Shown piece after piece: positions 50,988 to 57,791 of a stretch of DNA of 57,791 bases. Position 1 is the first letter of the stretch, and each line of letters begins with the position of its first letter. The position numbers and the translations under genes were made by a program. The stretch is from Acrocarpospora macrocephala (GTDB lineage: Bacteria > Actinomycetota > Actinomycetes > Streptosporangiales > Streptosporangiaceae). The DNA is taken from assembly GCF_009687865.1 (NCBI RefSeq), contig NZ_BLAE01000023.1, positions 97,918 to 155,708 on the forward strand, read 5' to 3'. The notes under the pieces are model-generated. The model ran no database searches. It saw nothing but the letters and a program-made list of their open reading frames with translations, and was not told the origin of the DNA.

Positions 50988-51026
50988 CTTACCGCACACG
51001 TCAGTCCCCAAGATCGGAGGCCGGGA

Positions 51027-52007
51027 ATGGCACTGCGTCTGCGCGGCACCTTCTCACCCAATCCGCGCGTGGCACCGCTCGTCGACGGCACCGTCCAGCC
51101 CAAGGGCATCGAGATCACGTGGGAGAGCGGCAAGGCGGGCGACCTGCACTCGATGCATCTGCGCGACAGCGCGCACGACGTGTTCGAGTTCTCCATCTCG
51201 AACTACCTCGTCACTCGCGAACGGCCGGCGGACCGGTGGGACTGGGTGATGATCCCCGTCTACGCCAGCAAGGCCACGCTCGGGCTGAACACGTGGGTGA
51301 ACACCGGCGCGGGCATCGAGAGCGGCGCCGACCTGAAGGGCAAGAAGTTCGGCATCCCCGACTACACCATGACGGCGGGCCTCTGGTTCCGCGCCCAGCT
51401 CGAAGTGCTCTGGGGCATCCTGCCCCAGGACATCGAGTGGTACGTCGGGCGGCAGGGCGAGGAGAGCCACGGCCGGCAGATGGGCTTCGAATCGAACCCG
51501 CCCAGCGGCGTCACGCTGCATTGGACCGGCGCCGGCGATGTGAATCGTTTGCTCCAGGCCGGGGAGCTGGACGCCTCGTTCCCCGCGGGCGGGACCGTGA
51601 TCGACACATCGACCGGCAAGGTGGCGCGGCTCTTTCCGGATGGGGGACGCCGGTTCATGGCGGACTTCAAGCGGAAGGCCGGTTTCCTGCCGGTCAACCA
51701 CGCCGTGCTCGTCCAGCGGCGCCTCGTCGAGAAGGAGCCATGGGTGCCCGAGGCGCTCTTCGAGGCGTTCGAAGCCGCCAAGCGGGAGGCGTACCGGCGC
51801 GACCGCGACGCCGCCGGCGTCTTCCTCGACGGGAACGACGACATGGACTGGCAGGCTTCGGTCTTCGGAGAGGATCCGTTTCCGTACGGGCTGGCCGCCA
51901 ACAAGGCGATGCTCGACATGGCCGCGCGGCAGTCGAACCTGGACGGGCTGACGGTCAACCGCTGGGACCTCGGACAGTTCGTCGCGGAGAGCCTCCGCGA
52001 CACGTGA
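51027..52007 (+). CDS. 4,5-dihydroxyphthalate-decarboxylase-like protein (periplasmic-binding-protein fold)
   Basis: 326 residues from ATG 51027 with GGAGG 6 nt upstream. It starts LRGTFSPNPRVAPLVDGTVQPKGIEITWE, a pattern of the Pht5-like 4,5-dihydroxyphthalate decarboxylase group, whose fold is that of NMT1-like binding proteins. There is no signal peptide, so it is cytosolic, in favour of an enzyme over a transport protein. GADLKGKKFGIPDYTMTAGLWFRAQL is the usual middle segment. In this cluster it could decarboxylate a ring dihydroxy-acid. Confidence in the family is good, in the substrate low. Confidence 0.82.
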   Translation: MALRLRGTFSPNPRVAPLVDGTVQPKGIEITWESGKAGDLHSMHLRDSAHDVFEFSISNYLVTRERPADRWDWVMIPVYASKATLGLNTWVNTGAGIESGADLKGKKFGIPDYTMTAGLWFRAQLEVLWGILPQDIEWYVGRQGEESHGRQMGFESNPPSGVTLHWTGAGDVNRLLQAGELDASFPAGGTVIDTSTGKVARLFPDGGRRFMADFKRKAGFLPVNHAVLVQRRLVEKEPWVPEALFEAFEAAKREAYRRDRDAAGVFLDGNDDMDWQASVFGEDPFPYGLAANKAMLDMAARQSNLDGLTVNRWDLGQFVAESLRDT

Positions 52008-52015
52008 GGGCCGCC

Positions 52016-52046
52016 GCTGTCCCACCGCGGGGTGCGGTGGGACAGC
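52016..52046. terminator. Bidirectional terminator between convergent genes
   Basis: A perfect 13-bp stem, GCTGTCCCACCGC with its complement, and a five-base loop (GGGGT) lies between the convergent stops at 52007 and 52057. It suits both directions. Confidence 0.8.
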
Positions 52047-52056
52047 TCGGACGACC

Positions 52057-53010
52057 TCAGGCGATGGAGTTCGCCAGATCGGCGACGCGGCTCTCCTCGG
52101 GCGTCTTCGGGAGGGGCGTGTCCGAGGTGGCCCCCAGCGGCGCGTTCCTGGCCAGACCCGGGCTGCCCGCCTGCCACACGTCGCGCGTGATCGGCGAGCC
52201 CTCCAGCAGGCGGGGCCGGTGGTCCGGGCCGACGATGTCGTGCTCGGTGCAGAACTCGAAGGAGATGCCGGTCATCGGGTCGGCGATGTAGACGCTGATC
52301 GAGCCGGACGCGGCGTGCCGGAGCACGTCCTTCTGGAGCTGCGCGCCCTGACGCAGCGCGATGTTCCTGGCCCGCATCACGTCGTCGATGTTCTCCACGA
52401 GGATGCAGAAGTGGTCCATGGACGCGGCGCGCTGGGGACTCGACCGGAAGATGCCGAGCGAGTGGTGGTAGTTGTTCGCCGACCGCATGAACACCGCGTT
52501 GCGCTTGATCCAGTCCGACGCCCGGAACCCGAGGACGTCGGCGTAGAACCGGTGCGCCGCGACGGGGTCCGATGAGAACCACACCGCGTGCAGCATCTCC
52601 GTCATGCGGACGGCGTCCTGGGCCGGCTTCACGGCACGGGAGAGCATGTCGGTGTAGACGTCGACCTCGACCCCGTCGGGGTCGGTGAACCGGAGGCCGC
52701 GGTCGATCCCGTCGCCCTCCAGGTCGCCGATCTCCTCGAACCGGATGCCACGCTCGTCCAATCGGCCCGCGACGGTGGACAAGGCGTCGTCCCCCGTGAG
52801 TTGGAAGCCCACACGCATCAGCCCGCGCCGATGCTGGTTCTCCACCAACCGCAGCCAGTGGTGGTCGTAGCCACCGCCGAGAAAGCTGGTGCTGTTCGCG
52901 GAGTCGTGCACGGTGAGATGGCCGACATTGGCGTAGAACTTCGTCGACTCGGCCAGGTCCGGGACACCCATCACGACGTATCCGAGACGCTCTACTGACT
53001 GCTGCTCCAT
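52057..53010 (-). CDS. Extradiol ring-cleavage dioxygenase (VOC superfamily)
   Basis: 317 residues from ATG 53010, with GGAGGA upstream. Two VOC modules. The metal ligands are in the second: His of EMLHAVWF, His of SMDHFCILVEN and Glu of GISFEFC, as in catechol 2,3-dioxygenases. It opens a catecholic ring next to one hydroxyl with Fe(II) or Mn(II). Transcribed toward the convergent decarboxylase-like gene; its promoter lies in the 226-bp divergent gap shared with the cyclodeaminase-family gene. Confidence 0.9.
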   Translation of the reverse strand: MEQQSVERLGYVVMGVPDLAESTKFYANVGHLTVHDSANSTSFLGGGYDHHWLRLVENQHRRGLMRVGFQLTGDDALSTVAGRLDERGIRFEEIGDLEGDGIDRGLRFTDPDGVEVDVYTDMLSRAVKPAQDAVRMTEMLHAVWFSSDPVAAHRFYADVLGFRASDWIKRNAVFMRSANNYHHSLGIFRSSPQRAASMDHFCILVENIDDVMRARNIALRQGAQLQKDVLRHAASGSISVYIADPMTGISFEFCTEHDIVGPDHRPRLLEGSPITRDVWQAGSPGLARNAPLGATSDTPLPKTPEESRVADLANSIA

Positions 53011-53122
53011 GGTTCCTCCGGTTTCGGGCTGTTCGCAACTGGCAGGGGTCCGCCCGTCGCACAACGCGAAGAGCAGGCACGATGCCGAGGGCTCGTCCTG
53101 GTGTGGCCTACCTTACGACCAC

Positions 53123-53157
53123 TTGACGCGTACAAAGTTGCCATTAGAGTGTATACA
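53123..53157 (+). promoter_or_regulatory. Promoter and GntR-type operator of the cyclodeaminase/aldolase operon
   Basis: TTGACG (53123-53128) and TAGAGT (53145-53150) are 16 bp apart; TGTATACA (53150-53157) follows directly and covers the likely transcription start. The gene start is 80 bp further on. The reverse complement reads CAACTGTATACACTCTAATG, nearly identical to the copies at 50980 and 55365. Confidence 0.75.
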
Positions 53158-53236
53158 GTTGTCGAGTTCGTCAAGGATGAGGGCCGATCGGCCGCCTCCG
53201 TTCAGACGACCCCTGCGCCCTTTCTGAGGAACCGCC

Positions 53237-54226
53237 ATGACTCTTCTGCTTGATGACCGCTCGGTGAGCAGCGTGCTCGACCCGGCCTCGCTCGTCGAGG
53301 CGATCGACCGCGCCATTCGGCTGGACGCGGAGGCCCCTGCCGATATTCCCGGGCGGGTGAACCTCTCGGGTGGTGGCAGGTTCTTCCGCATCATGCCCGC
53401 GGTGGTGCCCCAATCAGGCGTGATGGGCCTCAAGACGTTCTTCGGTGGCGGCGGCGTGGGCGTCCGCTACCTGATCATGCTCGCCTCCATCGAGACCGGC
53501 GAGGTGCTGGCGACGATGGACGCCTGCTACCTGACCGCGGCGCGGACCGCCGCCACGAGCGCGGTCGCCGCACGGGCCCTGGGGGTGAAGGCGACGCGCC
53601 TCGGCATTCTCGGGTCAGGCCTCGAGGCCGAGACACACCTGCGCACCTTCGCCGCGGTGAGCGAGATCGACGAGATCAAGGTGTTCAGCCCGAACCCGGC
53701 CAGCCGGGATCGGCTCGCCGGCCGCCTGCGCGAGGAGCTCGAACTGCCGGTGGTGCCGGTCGCCACGGCCGCGGCGGCGTGCGCCGACGTCGACCACGTG
53801 ATCACGGCGACGAACACCGGCTACGGAGGCCCGATCGCGTGTGAGTCCGCGTGGCTGCGCCCCGGCCTGCACCTCAGCGCGATCGGCTCCACCCACCGCG
53901 ACCTGCGCGAGCTCGACACGGCCGTCTTCAGGCGTGCGGGCACCCTGGTTTTCGACGCCGATCCCGAGCAGATCGCGGACGAGTCCGGCGACATCCGGGA
54001 GTTCGTGGGCGAGGGCGGCAGTCTCAGCGCCGTACTGCGCCTCAGCGACCTGCTCCAAGGCCAGGCCGCGCTTCCCGAGGACCCGCAGGGGGACCTCACC
54101 ATCTTCAAGTCCGTCGGAACCGCTCTGCAGGACATGGTCGCCGCCGAGCTGGTGTACCGACGCTCGGTCGAGGCCGGTCTCGGGGCCACCTGGGACGACC
54201 TGGCCATACCCAAGAGCCGCCGCTGA
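53237..54226 (+). CDS. Ornithine-cyclodeaminase/mu-crystallin-family protein
   Basis: 329 residues from ATG 53237 with GAGGA upstream. The family pattern is clear: MDACYLTAARTAATSAVAARALG, then the NAD fold LGILGSGLEAETHLRTF, and ATNTGYGGPIACESAWLRPGLHLSAIGSTHRDLRELD. Members reduce cyclic imines, remove ammonia from ornithine, or dehydrogenate amino acids. The aromatic cluster gives no nitrogenous substrate by itself, so the true substrate may contain nitrogen. Co-transcribed with the aldolase gene 56 bp downstream. Confidence 0.9.
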   Translation: MTLLLDDRSVSSVLDPASLVEAIDRAIRLDAEAPADIPGRVNLSGGGRFFRIMPAVVPQSGVMGLKTFFGGGGVGVRYLIMLASIETGEVLATMDACYLTAARTAATSAVAARALGVKATRLGILGSGLEAETHLRTFAAVSEIDEIKVFSPNPASRDRLAGRLREELELPVVPVATAAAACADVDHVITATNTGYGGPIACESAWLRPGLHLSAIGSTHRDLRELDTAVFRRAGTLVFDADPEQIADESGDIREFVGEGGSLSAVLRLSDLLQGQAALPEDPQGDLTIFKSVGTALQDMVAAELVYRRSVEAGLGATWDDLAIPKSRR

Positions 54227-54281
54227 CCGGCAGCTCGCTCTCATCCACACACCGGCCCGCACAAGGAGACTGAACCAAATC

Positions 54282-55298
54282 ATGACGACCGTTATCGGCA
54301 AGAACGAGGTGCGTGACTGGGCCCATGAGCACTTCCACGGGGTCAACAACGTAGTCATCCCGAGCTTCTCGGCCGATCTGACCCGCCTGAACGAGCGCGG
54401 CATCCGCCATGACGTCCGGCGGGTGATCGAGCTCGGATTCACGGGGACGCTGCTCGTCAGCGAGGTCAACATCACCCTCGACGAGTACGTGCGCTTCACC
54501 GAGATCGCACACGACGAGGCAGGCGACCGGCTCAACCTGATCTTCCACGCGTCGTTCAACACCCTGGAGGAGAACATCGTCGCCGCGCGGCGTGCCGCGG
54601 CGGCGGGAGCCCGCCTCGCGCTGCTGTCGTACCCGCCGTGCTTCTACCCGAGGTCCCTGCGGGAGCTCTACGACTACACCAAGGCGTTCTGCGACGCGAC
54701 CGACCTGGCCGTCATTCTCTTCCCGATGACGCACTGGGGCTTCGAACGTCTCCACTCCGCCTCGTTGCCGCTCGAAATGCTCGCCGACCTGGTCGACGCG
54801 GCGCCGAACGTAGTCTCGGTGAAGGCCGAAGGCGGGTTCCCGTCGGTCGCCGGCTTCGCCCACGCCTGGCACCGGCTCTCAGAGAAGGTGCTGATCACGA
54901 TGCCGATCATCCAGGAGGCCATCGCGCTGGCCGCGCTCGTCCCCCTGCGGGTGATCGCGACCTCTAATACCGAGTACTACGGCGATACCGCGCCGCGGAT
55001 GCTGGCCCTGTCCCAGGAAGGCAAGATCGACCAGGCCATGGACCTGCTCTGGAAGATCGCCCCCGCGTGGCGGGCCAACGGCAACGTCGCGCCGGTCCCG
55101 CACGCCCACTCCGTGAACCGGGCCGCGTGGAAGTACCAGGCGTGGCTCGCGGGCTTCAACGGCGGGCCGCTGCGTGTCCCGGCGAATCGCCTGCACAGCG
55201 GCGAGATGGCGTCGTTCCGGCGAGCGCTGGTGGACTCGGGGCTGTGGGTGACGCAGGACCCGGACGAGGAGTACTTCGTCGGGCGCAACCCGGAGTGA
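54282..55298 (+). CDS. DapA-family (class I aldolase/hydratase-aldolase) protein
   Basis: 338 residues from ATG 54282. The DapA barrel is visible: FTGTLLVSEVNITLDEYVRF, LSYPPCFYPRSLREL (active-site Tyr region) and NVVSVKAEGG (Schiff-base Lys). It lacks the GxxGE segment of true DapA, having LLVSEVN instead. Members in aromatic clusters cleave ring-opened products by a retro-aldol step (hydratase-aldolases), which would fit after the extradiol enzyme. The substrate is not known. Confidence 0.85.
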   Translation: MTTVIGKNEVRDWAHEHFHGVNNVVIPSFSADLTRLNERGIRHDVRRVIELGFTGTLLVSEVNITLDEYVRFTEIAHDEAGDRLNLIFHASFNTLEENIVAARRAAAAGARLALLSYPPCFYPRSLRELYDYTKAFCDATDLAVILFPMTHWGFERLHSASLPLEMLADLVDAAPNVVSVKAEGGFPSVAGFAHAWHRLSEKVLITMPIIQEAIALAALVPLRVIATSNTEYYGDTAPRMLALSQEGKIDQAMDLLWKIAPAWRANGNVAPVPHAHSVNRAAWKYQAWLAGFNGGPLRVPANRLHSGEMASFRRALVDSGLWVTQDPDEEYFVGRNPE

Positions 55299-55364
55299 GC
55301 GCGTGGCGGAGCGTAACGCGACCCGCGTGCGCTCCGCCAACAGGTTCCAATGGTTTCTGACAAC

Positions 55365-55372
55365 TGTATACG
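55365..55372 (+). promoter_or_regulatory. GntR-type operator upstream of the regulator gene
   Basis: CAACTGTATACGCTCTATGG holds the core GTATAC (55366-55371), with near-identical flanks to two other copies. CTGACA (55357-55362) and an AT-rich stretch 17 bp on (55380-55385) may be the promoter, so the site lies between -35 and -10: autoregulation is likely. Confidence 0.7.
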
Positions 55373-55395
55373 CTCTATGGATATATCATCGGGGG

Positions 55396-56148
55396 GTGCC
55401 GAAGAATAATCAGGGAGCGCCGAAGAAGTTGACAGCCTCTCCACTGAGCGACAGTTCGCTCGGTAGCCTCGACCGCTCGTCCGCGGTCGGAGGGATGGAT
55501 GCCGTCTCGCGCACGACGCTCGGGGATCGCGTCTACGAGCGTGTCCGGGGCGCCATCATCCGAGGGGAGATCCCGGCCGGGACCGAACTCAACCAGGTCG
55601 AACTCGCCAACACCCTTGGCGTGAGCCGGGTGCCGGTGCGCGAGGCCCTTCGACGGCTCCAGGCGGAACGCCTGCTCGACGCCAACCCCTTCCAGCGTTT
55701 CGTCGTCACGAAGCTCTCTCAGGAGCAGGTGCTCGAACTCTTCGACCTGCGCCAGACGCTGGAGACCTTCGCCGCGCTCCGGGCCGCATCGCGTCCCGGG
55801 TTCCGCGAAGCGGAGCTTCCCGCGGCCCGGGCCCTCGCGAATTCCTTGGATCTGGACATGTCAGGCGAGGAGTGGGTCCAGGCGGACATGGAGTTCCATC
55901 GCTCGCTCTACGGTCGCGGCTCCGCCGTGGCCAGCATCATCGACGAGGTCCGGTTCCGGATCTATCGCTACGTCCACCTGGCCGCTCCGGATCTCCCGCG
56001 CCGCAAGGAGGTGCTCGCCGAGCACCAGGCCCTTCTCGACGCCGTCGAGCGGGGCGACGAGGACGAGATCCGCGCCCTGATCGAGGCCCACGTCGGGCAC
56101 ACGCGTGACCGGCTCGTCCACATGGGCGGGATCGAAGACGCGGGCTAG
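55396..56148 (+). CDS. GntR-family (FCD-domain) regulator of the catabolic island
   Basis: 250 residues if GTG 55396 starts it; ATG 55495 would give 217. The GntR winged helix is clear: LGDRVYERVRGAIIRGEIPAGTELNQVELANTLGVSRVPVREALRRLQAERLL. The FCD domain has FDLRQTLETFAALRA, DMEFHRSLY (metal/ligand Asp-His) and a later EHQALLDAVERGDEDEIRALIEAHV. It probably binds the GTATAC-centred sites in this island and lets go when an aromatic acid or product binds. The last gene before a transposase. Confidence 0.92.
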   Translation: MPKNNQGAPKKLTASPLSDSSLGSLDRSSAVGGMDAVSRTTLGDRVYERVRGAIIRGEIPAGTELNQVELANTLGVSRVPVREALRRLQAERLLDANPFQRFVVTKLSQEQVLELFDLRQTLETFAALRAASRPGFREAELPAARALANSLDLDMSGEEWVQADMEFHRSLYGRGSAVASIIDEVRFRIYRYVHLAAPDLPRRKEVLAEHQALLDAVERGDEDEIRALIEAHVGHTRDRLVHMGGIEDAG

Positions 56149-56174
56149 ACCCGTTTTCCGCGCATCGGTGATCT

Positions 56175-57791
56175 TCAGCGAAGTTGCCGAGGGTCGGTAT
56201 CGAGGAGGTCGAGCAAGCGGAGTTGAAGGACCGTCGGTTGCGGGATGATCGGCGGGTCCTGGCCGTTTCCAGGGATGATCTTCATGGTGGCCAGCGCGTC
56301 GAGGATGAGCCTGCCGGTGGGGATGGCCGGTCGTCCGGCATACAAACCCTCGACTCTGATCTGGCCTTGTTCGGCCAGCGCGTGTCTGACCTGGCGTTCG
56401 ATGAGGGAGAAGATGAGCAGGGCCAGGCAGATGACGGTGACCAGGGCGGCGATGCGCCGGTTGTTCTTCAGGTAGAGGGCTGCGACGGCCAGGGGGCCTT
56501 TGAAGGCGGAGTAGCGGCGTTCGACCGCTTCCTGTCCTTTGTAGAGGGTCAGGACGGTGGCGGTGTCGGCCTGATCGGGGGGCAGGTTGGTGAGCAGGGC
56601 GTACCAGCCGTCGGTGGCGGCGTCGGCGTCGATCGCGTCCTGGTCGAAGCTCCAGGCCAGGGTGGGTTTGCCGGTGCCGGGATCCATGCCGGTTCCGGCT
56701 CGTAGGTAGGCGCCGACCCTGCGGGTCTTGACGATGGCCGCGATGCGGGCTTCGACCGTGGCGGGGGTCGGGTAGTGCCGGGAGCCCAGGCCGCGTTCCA
56801 GCCGTTGCAGGTCGTCGGTGGCCTTGCCGAGTTTCAAGGCCCGGGCGGTGGCGGCGGCGCCCGCCCGGGCCGAGGAGTGCACGAACACCCGGCGTAACCG
56901 CAGCACCGGGTCGCGTCGGCGCGGGCCGGCAAGGGTCATGGCGTCTTCCCGGACGTGCCAGGTCCCGCGTCGGTCGGCGGGTTTGGCCTGGTCACGGTGG
57001 GCGGTGTAGTCGACTGTGGTCGCGTCGTCCACCGACAGGCCCGCAAGCTCGCTCGCCGCCACGTAGGTTTTGGACGCCGGCGCGATGAAGCTCACCCCGT
57101 CGCCGTCCATCGCGGCCAGGTTGGCGTAGGAGATCAGCTTGGAATCCCCGATGAGCAGCATGCGGCGCTGGCCTGCCAGTTCCTGCAGTGCTCTCATCAC
57201 GGGGATGACCTGGCCGACCTCGCCCGCTCCGCCGTCGAAGGCCCGGTGGAAGACCGGGATCCCGCCGTCCGCGCTGACCGCGATCCCGGCCTGGATCTGC
57301 TTCAGGTCGGGGCGTCGATCCTTGGGATGGCCGAACTTCACCGCCGGGAACCCCTCCTGGCTGGAGGGGTAGGCGCCGTGCATCGAGATCGAGGTCATGT
57401 CCCAATGGAGCCGGCTCACCTCGATCCCGAACTTCTCGATCGCGGTGAGGCCGACCGAACCGGCGATCCGGTCCAGGTGCGGGGCGATCGCGTCCAGAGC
57501 CCGCCCGATCCGGTCGTCGTTGAGCAGGTCGGCCTCCACTCCGAGCGTTTCGGCCACCGCCCATTCCCGCGCCCATTCCCGCACGTGCACCAGCGGAGCC
57601 GGAGAGGTCAACCGGTTGGCCACCAGCGTCTCGATCACCTGTCCGTGGGTGAGTCCGGCCAGGTCACGCACCGGGCAGGCGGCATCGACCACATCACGGA
57701 TCTTCAACCGGGAGCAGAAACCGGCCACCACCGGCAACGCCCCCAGCAGTTTCTCGACCGACGGGATACCGAACTGCGCGGGTTGTCTCAC
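56175..57791 (-). mobile_element. IS1634/IS4-type transposase gene, at the window edge
   Basis: 538 residues are visible, from a GTG exactly at the right edge (57791) to a stop at 56175, so the start may lie outside. The DDE triad is likely in HWDMTSISMHG (Asp), LIGDSKLISYAN (Asp) and KGQEAVERRYSAFKGPL (Glu, in the Y-x-R-x-x-x-E-type region), as in IS4-group (IS1634) elements. The left end of the element lies between 56149 and 56174; inverted repeats cannot be checked because the other end is missing. It lies 27 bp after the GntR stop, on the other strand. Confidence 0.9.

Larger units (their letters stand above)
50604..51026. other. Divergent intergenic control region of the catabolic island
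   Basis: 423 bp between the ABC-ATPase gene (minus) and the dihydroxyphthalate-decarboxylase-like gene (plus). It contains a minus-strand promoter with operator, a perfect inverted repeat CGTAACG-ttc-CGTTACG (50751-50767), and a second operator overlapping a plus-strand TATACT. The remaining stretches show no gene. Confidence 0.7.

Noticed and set aside
1-57791. CRISPR arrays, tRNA or rRNA genes
   Set aside because: No regularly spaced repeats, cloverleaf-like stretches or rRNA segments were seen by reading; no covariance search could be run.

Overview
The window is high-GC DNA from a filamentous actinomycete, most likely a Streptosporangiales- or Streptomyces-type organism. This rests on GC-rich third codon positions, many GTG starts, 4-bp stop/start overlaps, a WhiJ-like XRE regulator + DUF397 protein + anti-sigma-like ATPase triad, a few rare TTA codons, and F420-type and Spherulin-4 genes. 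No tRNA, rRNA or CRISPR array was seen.

Layout. 1-2.2 kb: the end of a cobalamin (BtuFCD-type) ABC importer operon on the minus strand, preceded by a clear cobalamin riboswitch. 2.3-7.7 kb: a two-component system, an acyltransferase, a Gfo/Idh/MocA oxidoreductase, a membrane protein and a histidine phosphatase. 7.7-9.9 kb: the XRE/DUF397/ATPase developmental-type triad, with a cluster of TGCAC repeats at the divergent start. 10.2-12.5 kb: an XPB-like helicase-associated protein. 12.5-12.8 kb: a 168-bp element with 26-27 bp inverted ends. 12.8-17.3 kb: an M20 peptidase - TetR - penicillin-acylase operon. 17.5-20.2 kb: a membrane/coiled-coil protein, a DUF1349 protein with a LacI-type operator, and an NPCBM-like anchored protein.

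20.4-29.2 kb is an eight-gene minus-strand operon, and I regard it as the most interesting system here. It encodes an Agd3-like (CE18-type) exported deacetylase, a PelF-family GT4 glycosyltransferase, a polytopic membrane protein, a LegB-type 4,6-dehydratase, a sugar nucleotidyltransferase, an SDR epimerase, a Spherulin-4/GH114 (Ega3/PelA-hydrolase-like) glycosidase and an LLM-class oxidoreductase. Together these look like an actinobacterial galactosamine-type exopolysaccharide system related to bacterial Pel and fungal galactosaminogalactan, but without recognisable PelD/E/G/B/C.

29.5-31.7 kb holds a solo GroES-like protein, an acyl-ACP desaturase and a SHOCT-domain membrane protein. 31.7-36.4 kb encodes the lower lysine-fermentation pathway: kal-kamE-kamD-kdd on the minus strand and kce divergent, across an 18-bp perfect palindrome. 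KamDE needs B12, which makes the B12 importer at the left edge noteworthy. 36.5-40.9 kb: a large membrane protein of unknown function and a flavin amine oxidase.

40.9-56.1 kb is an aromatic-catabolism island: an ABC importer, an aldehyde dehydrogenase, a benzoylformate-decarboxylase-like ThDP enzyme, a ferredoxin, a ferredoxin reductase, Rieske oxygenase alpha and beta subunits, a dihydroxyphthalate-decarboxylase-like protein, an extradiol dioxygenase, an ornithine-cyclodeaminase-family protein, a DapA-family aldolase and a GntR/FCD regulator. A shared GTATAC-centred operator sits in all four promoter regions, which ties the island into one regulon. An IS1634/IS4-type transposase closes the window on the right.
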